A stretch of DNA of 64,000 nucleotides from positions 62,001-126,000 of the forward strand of contig JAEBUN010000035.1 of NCBI GenBank assembly GCA_023014365.1, in the 5' to 3' direction. Under the pieces are notes generated by a model. It saw nothing but the letters and a program-made list of their open reading frames with translations, was not told where the DNA came from and made no database searches. The position numbers and the translations under genes are program-made. Positions 42,837 to 53,773 of this stretch are shown here, piece after piece; within the stretch, counting starts at the first letter, position 1; every line of letters begins with the position of its first letter. This stretch comes from Lepiota brunneoincarnata (lineage: Eukaryota > Basidiomycota > Agaricomycetes > Agaricales > Agaricaceae).

Positions 42837-45800
42837 ATGTATGTACCCTCGGAACTGGGCCGACACCGTGCATTGGGAGCAACCGCGGGCATTCATGTCT
42901 CCCCGCTCCAACTCGGTGGTATGAGCATTGGTGACAAATGGAGCGCCGGAATGGGTGTCATCACTAAAGAATCCGCCTTCGAGCTACTGGACGCGTTTTA
43001 CAAAGCAGGCGGGAATTTTATTGATACGGCCAACTATTAGTGAGCTTCTTTAGTCGTTTTTGTTATATAAAGCTCATTCACACTCAGCCAAGACGGAACA
43101 TCAGAGGAATGGATCGGTGAATGGGCTCTGACTAGGGGTATTCGTGATCAACTTGTGATCGCTACGAAGGTGGGGTAGCTTCCTTGATTAATTGGAACCC
43201 TACTGGTTTTGAACATGGCTTTTACCAGTACACCGGATGTTACAAACAAAGCGACCCCTCTGTCAAACAGACCACTCAATTCGGTGGTAATAATATCAAG
43301 TCCATGAATTTAAGGTTCAGACGCATGTTCGCCTATACCGCCCGACAAGTACTCACAGCAATACAGCGTCGAAGCGAGCCTGAAGAAGTTACAAACGTCC
43401 TATATTGATATTCTCTATGTTCATTACTGGGAATGGAACACCCCTATTGAGGAAGTAAGTCGACGTTGATTCCCCTCTCGTCGAGTTTCGCTCACCAACG
43501 CCCCACTCAGGTGATGAATGGACTGCATAACTTGGTCACCTTCGGGGAAAGTGCTATATCTTGTACGCACTTACTGCTCCGATCAAACCTTTCAACTTAC
43601 TATCAGAGTCTACAGGGCTTGAGTGATACGCCGGCCTGGATTTGTTCCAAGGCTAACATGTACGCACGTACGCACGGCAAGACACCGTTCGTGATTTACC
43701 AAGGAAGTTGGAACGTGATGGATCGTGCCTTCGAACGTGACATTATCCCCATGGCCAGAGCAGAAGGTTGTACCTATTCTCTGCACCATTTTCTCATGCC
43801 AATCTTTTGTACTTTAGGCATGGCGCTAGCGCCATGGAACGTCTTAGCAGCTGGAAAGCTCCGTACAGACGCAGAAGAAGAGGCACGTCGTAAATCGGGA
43901 GAGCACGGGCGCTTTGGATGGGCAGACACTTGGGAAAGAAATGAAGACGAGAAGAAAATGTCGGCCGCTCTTGAGAGGATCGCCAAAGAAGTCGGTGCAA
44001 CGCATATCTCTTCTGGTGAGATTAACAACTTACATCTCTCTAATGGGATACTGAGCTCAATACTGATAAGTTGCCATCGCATACGTGATGAACAAAGCAC
44101 CGTATGTGTTCCCTGTGATCGGCGGTCGCAAGGTTGAACATCTGCTTGCGAACATTGAGGCCCTTTCTATTAGCCTGTCTATTGACCAGATGGCCTACCT
44201 CGAGTCAATACTGCCTTTCGACCCCGGGTTCCCGCACAGTATGATCGTGAGCTATCGCTTCTGCCTTTTAACCAATTTCTAATATCAACACTAGGGAGAT
44301 GGAACTAAAAACCACAAGTTTTTTGACATACATGGAACAATTGATCGAGTACCAGTCTTACAGGCAATCACCCCACCGAAACGAAACCCACCACCCTCGC
44401 CCATCGACGCAAAATCCATCGCAGAGATCTGGTTAAAGAAATTCTCTGACGCTGTTGCCTCGGCGGATGCCTGCAGGATCGCCTCAACATTCTTACAGGA
44501 CGGTTGGCTCCGAGACGTCTTGATATTTACTTGGAATAGTAGGTCGCTTCACGGACACGACAAGATCATAGGATATCTTCAAGGAACGCTATCATCGGCC
44601 GAGATCACCAACATAACCCTAGATGAGACACCTGGCCTGTTTCCTTCCTTCCTTCCTTCTCCTTTTGGTCGAGCTTTGGAGTTATCGTTCCGATTTGAGA
44701 CCCCCATTGCTTTTGGACGAGGGTTAGCCCGACTTTTGGAAGAAAAGTCCTCCGCAACGATGAAAGCTTTATCGGTCTTTGTTATAATGAGCGATATTAA
44801 AGGGCACGAAGAATTTGGATGCATCAACGGAGCCCTTGGAGGTCATACAATCTCCTGGAATGAGTTAGTCTTCTTGCTGTAACCAGCCCGCCGATCAACT
44901 AAAGTAAAACAAATAGGGCTATGGCAGAAAGGCGAACCAGCGTCGAAAGTGATCCCGAAGTCCTCATCCGTCAGTACCTGGCCAAAAGCAATGGTCCAAA
45001 ACTCACATCAATTTCATAGTTGGAGGTGGACAATCAGGTTTACATGTCGGGGCTCGCTTGAAGCAAATGAACATCCCAGCACTGATCATCGAGAGGAACC
45101 AGCGGATTGGTCAATGCTTCCCTTAACTGTCCAACGCCATACTCATATATAAAGCCAGGCGACAACTGGAGGAAACGCTATCCTTCCTTGCGTTTGCACA
45201 CTCCAAAAACCTACAGCTCCCGTGAGTGTATCTTGGTTTGTTCCCCTAAATGTCCCCCAAATGGTCACGCAATTCCATTTCAGTGCTTTATCAATCCTAT
45301 CCTCGAACCTATCCCCTCTTCGCCCCTCGTGACAAAGTCGCAGATTCCCTCGAACACTACGCTGTCAATCAGGATTTGGTTATCTGGACAAACAGCGAAC
45401 CTCTTCCGGGGGCGGTATACAACTCCAAGTCTAAGCGATGGACAATTCAGATCAATCGTAACGGCACAAATGTGACATTAAACCCTTCCCATATCGTGCT
45501 TGCCACTGGTGCACATGGAAATCCCCACATCCCATCCATACCTGATTCCCACAAATTCCGCGGGGAAACTTTGCATACCAGTCAATTTCCCGGAGGCCAG
45601 AAGTTCGTGGGGAAACGCGTCGTGGTACTAGGTGCCGGAAATTCCTCAGCGGACATCTGTCAAGATCTCTCATACCGGGGTGTGGACATCCGTCACTATG
45701 GTCCAACGATCAGCAACTTGTATTATTTCTATACGCATTTCAGGTCGTGATTTCGCGGCGGCTTTCCCTGAAGATCGGCCGGTGGAAATATCTGACTTCA

Positions 45801-46554
45801 AAAGAGCGGCGACCCCCTTAGGACTAGTCAGACAGATGTCTATAGCGACGGCCGACCAAGCCATCGCTGATGACAAGGCTATGCTCGATGGCCTGCAGAA
45901 GGCTGGTTTCCGACTTCATAGGGGGGAAGACAACTCCGGCGCGGGAATTTTGTATTTCTCTCGGGGTGGCGGATATTGTAAGCATTTCAATGATACCCGT
46001 GATATTCTGACGATCTGACGCTTGTTGCTCCAGGGATTGACGTCGGCTGTGCAGACCTAATTGCGTCGGGAAAGGTCAGTATAAAACAGGGTGCAGAGCC
46101 GGTTGCGTATACGAGTACAGGCCTACTCTTCAACGACGGCAGTGAATTGGAGGCAGATGTTGTCATCTATGCGTTGGTATGCGACATTTCTAATTGAGCA
46201 GGAATTCATTACCCGTTGCAGCACCGGGTACTCCAGTTGGCGGGAGCATATGAAGACGATCTTTGGTCATGAAGTGATTGATTCAATTAAAGATATGTGG
46301 GGACTTGACGAGGAAGATGAAATGAAGGGCGCTTATAGACCTACTGGTCATCCTGGGGTATTATCCATCTCTCATAGTTACAATTGAACGCTCAATGGAA
46401 CCAATAGATGTGGTGTGCTGCTGGTGACCTTGCTGACTCCAGGTTTGCATCGAAACAGCTGGTTAGTTTCTATACGGTTCCACGATTTGTTACTCACGTG
46501 CAACAGGCTCTTCATATCAAAGCAATACAATTGAACTTGAAGAAGGCGGATTAG
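42837..46554 (+). CDS. Aldo-keto reductase fused in frame to an FAD monooxygenase (AKR2-FMO1)
   Basis: The AKR part starts [18 protein letters not shown] and has [18 protein letters not shown] (Asp/Tyr), LVIATK (Lys) and [12 protein letters not shown] (His), as in aryl-alcohol-dehydrogenase-type AKRs. It ends [19 protein letters not shown]...IDRVPVLQ. The exon 44295-44863 then continues without a stop into [18 protein letters not shown], an NTF2-like domain that opens mushroom FAD monooxygenases. The FMO part has [23 protein letters not shown], the Baeyer-Villiger-like fingerprint [39 protein letters not shown] and a stop at 46552-46554. Near 43541 the AKR frame appears to carry one extra base (TFGES where TSGKVLYLG is expected). 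Thus the AKR half may be damaged, or two genes may be intended. Confidence 0.7.
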
Positions 46555-46779
46555 CAGCGCTTGGACTCTATGGTATCACAAGGGATATCAAACAAAAATT
46601 TCCACTAGAGTTGCATCAATACTGTATGAACCTTCCTCGCTGGGCATTGTAGTGATCCTTGAGTCAGGTTCAGTCTGTGGTACTTAAGAGGCTAAGAGCT
46701 GACGCGATCAAAGCTGACTCGCACGAAAAATCAACCAAAATCTAAGGATGTACAGGTTCTAAGCTGGAATCAAGTGCGA

Positions 46780-48634
46780 CTAGCTCTTGTGGTTCCAGGG
46801 CCTCCCCGGCAACTTCATTCCAATGCCACACACTACAGCAGTGAGAGCCATCATCACAAAATAAACGCCATATCCCCCCATTATCCTGTGTTCCGTACTG
46901 ATTGAGAGCAAACCTGCACCTATCGCAGGACCACAGGCACGTACGATTGATGTAAGAGATTGCGCGAGCCCGTTTGTTGCGCCGAGCGACCGCCGATTAG
47001 GCGATGCCGCTATTATGAACATGAACACAGCACCTATCCTTTGCATATGAGCCTCTGGGTTAACGAGAATCTGGACACACACACCGAACGACATGTCCGA
47101 GACGAACATGAATAGCAGCTGCAACATGATAGCAATCCATACATGTATACCGACACCTCCCGTTTTTGCCGCCAAGGTATTCATGATTGGGTATAGTGCG
47201 TAGATGGGGATGAAGCATGCTACACTTGCCACGAAGAGGGTCCTCTCGCCAAGACGTTTGATTGTTGGGGCAAAGAGGAAGAACTGCATAGAGGTATTAG
47301 CCAACAGAATACGCTTGTCATGGATGGCGTGCTACCTGGAGGAAGCCATTGAGAAGACCCCATGCTCCAAGAAGCGAGCCGATGGTTTGTGGTGAGAGGG
47401 ACAGGCCACCATTCGCGATCGATGACGCGTAAAATATGGGCAGCAGAACGACATGAACTATTATCAGGTGCTCAATTAACCTAGCCGGTTCGTTGGGAAG
47501 AGGACACGAACCAATCGCGAGAAACGAGATCAAGCCATAGTTGGATAGAGACACGATAACTGGGAATTTGAGCAGTGACTTGAGTGGTATTGGCTCCTCG
47601 TCCGCGATCGTCTCTGACCGTCGACCCATAGGTTTGCCCATTGGCAGCGTCTCCTTTAACCAAATTGCACCAATGACAACATTCAAGGCTGTAATGGCAG
47701 CGACAACTGCACAGGGGAGAAAGTAGGGAAATGTTTCCCAGAAGGATTGGGGAAATAAGCTTGGATATTTCGTGCCTGGGTGCTCGAGCATGCCTAGAAC
47801 CACAAGAAATCAATCTATAAAGCCCGTTGCGGTACGAGAGACTAACCACCAATAAAAGGCCCTACAGCAACACCAATAGAGAAAATAACAGGCATAAGAG
47901 CAAATCCTTGTGCACGATTTGAGTTGTCCGTGATCTCGGCGAACCTATTGGCGCGTCATTAGAGGGCCATGAAGAGATATACACGCGTAATCACATCGTT
48001 TTGTAGAGACCAGAATTTCCATTCAGCACTCCGGTGAGAAAGCGGCATGCTACCAGAAGCGCGAATGTACGCGCCAACCCGAACAAGAGCATTGTTAGGC
48101 TTAACCCCGTTAGCCCGGTCCTGTGGGCACGGGTGAATAGGCGTTGTGATAGCCCCTTGAAAAAGACTCACAGTAGGATCGGTTTCCTCCCCATTCGATC
48201 ACTCAACCTAGCCCATCTAGCATAGGATTAACGATAAGTTACATTTCATGAATATATTCTCACTGTAAAGTGGTCAGGGCTTCCCCCGCGAAGAATAGGG
48301 ACATCTAGACATATGCGTCAGCTAGTTGCTAGATAAGTGAAATCCACTCACCAATAAACCGGCATAATAGCCTACCCGACGTTCATCCCCGCCCGTGATA
48401 TCTAAACTGGCGACGAGCTGTATAGAGGCTTGAACGAGTCCGTCGGTCACGCGTGTATGGGCGCACCTCTTTGATGTAGGGGTTGATAGACGTGAAGGCT
48501 ATTGGCTCCGACAACATCATTATCAACAAGGTGCCATATTGCAGCTTTGGGAGAGGGGTAACCTTCAAAGGCGCAGAAAGGAGTGCGGTTTCCTCGTCAG
48601 GGATAGGAATGTGCTCTTCGGCCAAGTCGGACAT
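46780..48634 (-). CDS. MFS transporter (MFS1), 12-TM drug/metabolite exporter-like
   Basis: Starts MSDLAEEHIPIPDEETALLS at 48634 with a short acidic cytoplasmic tail. The first helix is QYGTLLIMMLSEPIAFTSIN, and WARLSDRMGRKPIL is the loop-2 signature. Helices continue through GFALMPVIFSIGVAVGPFIGG and FLPCAVVAAITALNVVIGAIW. The central loop (GRRSETIADEEPIPLKSLLK) is followed by the second half, ending LTAVVCGIGMKLPGRPW and a stop at 46780. The overall pattern is that of the ZIFL/TPO-like fungal MFS group. It is convergent with the FMO1 gene. A role in exporting the cluster product is inferred from position only. Confidence 0.82.
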
Positions 48635-49670
48635 CTTGATAATATGCCCCGCGCAGGTGTCGCTGGCCAATGAAGCCGAGGGCCTTGCAATACAGTAAGG
48701 TAGTTGCACCTACTGTCCATGATGCACGAACTTGACGCCTGTATAAAGGCCCCGTTCAATCCTCGAGGCAAACGTCACAGGTTGTGATGTAAGCACGTGA
48801 CAGACCAAACTCAGCTCACTGTCACGGAACCCGCCACATTAACTCTCAGTTCATAAACGTTTGCACCCTAGAAACATTTTTACGTTCTCATTATTAACTT
48901 GCTTATCATGGGCTCCGGATTTGTGCGCTCCCATCACCCGAATTTACACCACTCGGCGCAAACCGCTTCCTGTGAGTCCGATCTTTTGCGCCGCATCTAT
49001 ATTAACCTCTTATTTCTCACCCAATCGAAAGTGTCTCTATTTTGGATGGGCGAACGTCGTAAGTAAGGAATCGCCCACAACCTGAATAAAGGCACAATCG
49101 CGAAGGATCCCAAGAGCCGCTGACCATGTGGATATGCGGTCCTGGAACCTTCGCTTCGTGCGTGTCGGATTTCAAACCAGAACCAATCACCAGTGACAAT
49201 GAGAATCGACCCAACGAAGTAGTCTCTCACACGTTCGCTCACCCACTTAGAGGCCCCTTCGATATCGACTAACAGTATCAGAAGATGTCGGAGGAAGTAT
49301 GTCAGAAACGCGCGATACGTCTCTCGGGGGAATGGCTGAACAAAAGATCTCTGGGACGCGACTGAATCTGATCGGATACTTGAGAGAACGCTGGACGCTT
49401 GGGTCTTGCTCTGCACCGTACTCTCCAAACGTCAAAACACACCTAAATGGGATTATCGCCCTTATCAGCACCGTCTAGAAGACACACACACGCTAAATAA
49501 CCTTTCAGCCGCGGAAAACCTCGACAATCGCAACGGTGAGAAGGAAAGACGGACTTCGTGGACCAATATCAGATTCCATGCACGACGGAAAGAAAGGAAA
49601 AAGTTGTGAAATTTTCGTGGAATATACCGGGGGTCAACTGTTGGTATAGCCGAGAACGGCTTATCCGCAT
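48635..49670. other. Intergenic with an unassigned minus-strand frame (48997-49428)
   Basis: A 143-codon open frame on the minus strand has a hydrophobic middle (AFLTYFLRHLLILLVDI, GSILIVTGDWFWF) but no recognised family, and its start and splice context are unclear. It could be a small membrane protein or chance. The remainder holds the divergent upstream region of MFS1 and the 3' flank of P450-6. Confidence 0.3.
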
Positions 49671-52043
49671 TCACAAGGCTTCCACCACCAAAGGCAATCC
49701 AAGAGAACCTGTCTCCGCTACACTAGGAAATTGAAGTCCTGATGAGCGCCAGACGATCTCCTTGTCCGATAGTGATAGTCTGAAAGATTTCAGGATAAGC
49801 GAAATAATGACTTCTAGGCGAGCCATGAGTCTCAAGAACAGTACACTCAAAGAAAATAAAATGCTAAACACGTACTGAGCTCCAGCTGGCCAAATTGAAA
49901 GCTGTGTACACCTATGAGCCACTGGGCCAAGGAATTTCAAGGAACAGTTTTACCCCCTATGCAACCAGTGAACAAAACACGTATTAATCAGACAGGACAA
50001 ACGTACAAGCATGCCGATTGACCACCCCAGAACGTCATCCTGGAATGGGTATATCCCAAATGAACCATGATGCAGCGGCTTCAAGGCTCATAACTCACAA
50101 GTGCGAATAGATCCCCGGCACGCGTGAGTTTAAGACGGTGTCGGGCAAAGGAGACAACCAACGCTCTGGCTTGAATTGAAGAGCATCCTTCCCCCACATC
50201 TTGGTAGAGATGTTGGGCATCAATATACTTCCAAAAACGGTTGTCCCTGCAGGTACAGGTATTTCCGTAATCTCTCGTCCGTCTTTCCCTATGATCGGAC
50301 TGCTCAAGGGCAAGACAGTGTCCTTGACCGCACTACAAAGACGCTAGGTGAGTAGCGATTACCTATACCAATCCCCACTGACCATCTGAGAACGGCCGGT
50401 ACAGGTGCGTATCTGCGCCTGGTGTCATACACTCCCATTGACACCCTATGGTGAATGATACACTCACAAGCGTAGAATCTCGCGGCAGAACGCGTCGATA
50501 TATGGCATCTCCGATAAAACATCGAATGGAAGATCTTCAACACCAAGTTGTTCGCATGTAGCCTGGAGCTCCGCCCGGATTCGGTCTTGCATTTGTGGAT
50601 TTTGTGCCAAAACATGAAGCACTCGAGCAAAGGCCGATGACGCTGTATCAACTGCTCCGAATATCAGAGCGTTTATGTGTCCTAACAAGTGAGCTTCAGG
50701 GATTGCATTTGCTCCTTTGCTCCGAAGATTGGCGCGCACTATACACAACCGTCGTCGGGATTACGCTGCAAGCAAAAACAATAACAGTCGGGCGCACACA
50801 AAATACTCATGAGGTCCTTGCCCGCCCCTATTTGTTTGGCCCCTTCGCCACTTCCCATTGCAATTCGTTTCGAATGGAGCAATTTCTTCGAACTATTGTC
50901 CATGACACGAACGATTTGAAGAAGATCTTGCAGGGATTTGGATGGCGTGATGTTGGCCAGAAAGCGGCGCATGGGTAGAGGGAGGAAAGGAGCCACTGCC
51001 CTAGCTACAGGATTTTGGAAAAGCAAGGGCCTAGTGTGCGATGAGAGTGGGTGTGTGGCTCTAGAAGTGAGTCAAAGATCCCTACAGTAAATTCTTTACG
51101 GCAGACGCATATTCATCGGGTTCATCCTCAGTGAAGTTGTCAAAACTATAACCTTCAAATATGTGAGCCAAGTCCGTTCACAAATACCATGGCATTCGTA
51201 CCAAGTCCCCCTTGACCGATGAGTTCTAGTGCGGTTCGGGCGGCCCAAGGTAGCATGTCAATTTCCTGAGAGCCCGACGTGACTTTGACTAATAAAGCGT
51301 TGCAGACCTAAGGGCACTAGTGATCAGTGCGCCAGATCAGGTATAACGAACTACCGACCTGTTTTCCAACTAAATAGAATACAGGGAGCAGCTCTCGAAT
51401 GTGCGCTTTGGAAAACACAGGATTGACCTCCTTTCTATGTTTCCTGTGAACCTCGCCTTGTATCTGCATGAATAATAAGATGGGTGGTCAATAGAGGACG
51501 CAGCATACCGGTGGTACCAGGCAGCCCGTCACCGAAAAGCACTACGTTCGTCCTATAGAGATAATTATGATTGAACAAATCAATTGATATGAGTATAGAA
51601 CGCACGCAAGTACTTCGGCAGGCAACTGCCAGATCGAGGTGTCGTTGGCTGAGATGGACTGCAGCGCCAGTGGATCAGACACGAACAACTCTTGCGCCTG
51701 GGGTACGACTTAGAGATAGACCTATGGCATACACGGCTACGTACTCCAAAGACGCCTTCAAGCCTTACAACGCCACCATATCTTTCGGTGATGTCTGTCA
51801 TAAATTGGATACCTTGCGTTGGATGCCACATTTGGGGCCGATTTCCTGAGGATGTTATAAAAACATATTGTCGTACAATTTGCAGAGCATGCTAGAGCAC
51901 ATACCTTTGAGCCAGGATGTTGATCCGGGGCATCGGATATTGCTGAGTGGACGCCGGGAAAGGAGCTTGTTCCATGCCCACCACCCGACTGCCGCTGCAC
52001 AAGCGGACACCAATAAATTGAAAACAGAAATTTCTACAGACAT
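49671..52043 (-). CDS. Cytochrome P450 (P450-6), inverted paralogue of P450-2
   Basis: Starts MSVEISVFNLLVSACAAAVG (52043; an upstream in-frame ATG at 52088 is possible). Blocks: [63 protein letters not shown]-helix FGAVDTASSAFARVLH (~50650), K-helix FCREILRL (ExxR) and [13 protein letters not shown]. The haem loop FWGGQSACLGFQFGQLEL again has Ser for the usual Arg. It needs introns 49957-50006 and 49902-49953 around a 3-nt exon (GGG on the coding strand, 49954-49956). The C-terminus RLEVIISLILKSFRLSLSDK ends at 49671. It matches P450-2 block for block, so the two arose by duplication with inversion. Its start is divergent from the glycosyltransferase gene, 158 bp apart. Confidence 0.82.
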
Positions 52044-52201
52044 TGTGGACGGGAAGAGAGGAATACCTAAGGCCATGCTTAAGCACAACGTGTTGGGAAT
52101 ACTTACCGCGGCAATTGCCGAAAGAATGTCCGTTCTCTCACCTCCTTAATCTTATCTCTCTCAAACGAAAGGACCCTCGCCTCTGCTAGCCTGCCTCGGA
52201 A

Positions 52202-53478
52202 ATGTCACCTCTCACGTCAGATCTCCCTCCGGGTGTTGTGGTCATCCCGGACGAGAAATTAGATCTTCGTCCAGAATCGGAAATACTCAACACTCTTCTG
52301 ACCTATCGACCTGTCATTTCTGAGAAGAACATATGGGCATTCTGGGCAGGTGGATGGGGGACAATGAGACCCTGGACCCAGCGAAATGTAATTGCATGGA
52401 TTCGACGCTTTGAACCTTTGGGATGGGTAGTACGTAGTCAACGGTGCTCCTGCCCAAAGTTATTCACCGAAATATTGCAAAGGTCCGTGTCTCCGATATG
52501 GTCCCCGGATCTGCCAATCACCTCTCCCGCTTCCTTAACCTGCAGATATTCCCTGCTGCATTCTCAGAAAATGCAATGCAAATGCCGCAACCTACCTCTG
52601 ATCTTGCTCGCCTCTCGCTCTTGTACGAGTATGGCGGGTTTTGGCTCGATGTCAGCGCCATGATATTTTGCAACCTGGATGATATCTGGGACGTCATCCG
52701 GGATCCGGCAACGCCATACACCATTGGCGGTTATATCACGGACCTCCGTCCACGAGAGTTCCACCTCCTTAACACCTCAGTTCTCTTTGGGCGGAAGGGT
52801 GACGCGTTTCTAAAACGCTGGAGGGATGTGTTCACGACGCTGTGGGAAGCTCGAACGAGCCCGAAGGGTATTCACAAGGATCCGTTGGTTAGCTGGCTCG
52901 GTCTATACACCGCAGAGACTCTTGCCGATTACGGGAAAGACCGGGACAGTCAAGAAGCCTTCACTGACTATCTTGGAGTGCATTTGGTCTTTGAGCGCCT
53001 TATGTTACTTGAGGACCCATCGGATGGGTTCAATGGGCGGGAATATTGGGAAAAGAAGACGTTCAAACTCGACATGGTGAGCGATCAAGCGTACGCACAG
53101 GAGGTGACGGGTTACGACGGTCAAAAACTGCACGAGTTGTTCGCCAGCCAGCGCGAGGGTCTTGAACCCTCCCAACGGAATCAGGAAGCAGAGGCGCTGG
53201 CAAATTACATCGTCGCCAACACTACTATACTCAAATTATTTTCCGGCATTGGGGCCTATCACGTCTGGCTGCCGGCTATCTGGAACCGAGCGGAGAACGC
53301 AGACGCCGATAACAAAGAAGGCAGTTTTATCGCGTGGTTGCGATATGCTCAAGTGCACCTACAGCAAGCTCGAAAGATAGCTCCACTCCCGACTGAGAAG
53401 ATTCCGGACGATTATGTAGTGAGAGCAGGTGTATGTGAAAGGAAAGAGCTGGTCTTGACGCGAAGGGTGTTGAAGTAG
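52202..53478 (+). CDS. Capsular-polysaccharide-type glycosyltransferase (GT32-like)
   Basis: Two exons (52202-52426 and 52483-53478) join to an exact 406-aa frame; the intron is 56 nt with GTAGTACG...GCAAAG. The start is ATG 52202. IWAFWAGGWGTMRPWTQRNV is the N-terminal family signature. VRVSDMVPGSANHLSRFL follows, then GGFWLDVSAMIFCNLDDIW, with the Asp-x-Asp-like metal/nucleotide-sugar region at about residue 140. The C-terminal half contains KDPLVSWLGLYTAETLADYG. No signal peptide is evident. It likely adds a sugar to a small molecule or glycan. Lying between cluster genes suggests product glycosylation, but a housekeeping role is possible. GC-richer and less intron-dense than its neighbours. 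Confidence 0.82.
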
Positions 53479-53773
53479 CCCTACGTACAAGAATTGCCCC
53501 ACAGTGACGGCCTTGCATACGTGTTAAGATTAAAAATGACACTATTTTCACTGAACCGGCAGGTTTCCCTGCCAAGGCAGAACACTTAAGGCACTCGAAC
53601 TTTGTCCATTGGATTTGCTGACAGACAATATTACAATACTAAGGGTCCGTGTCTCAGAACATAATACACGACGAACAAGAGGCATCTCTCGCCACAGGGT
53701 CGAATAATTTTTACCTGCAATCGCCAATGCCCAAGTTCATCAGAGATTGGTTATATCAGACGACAAATCGGAC

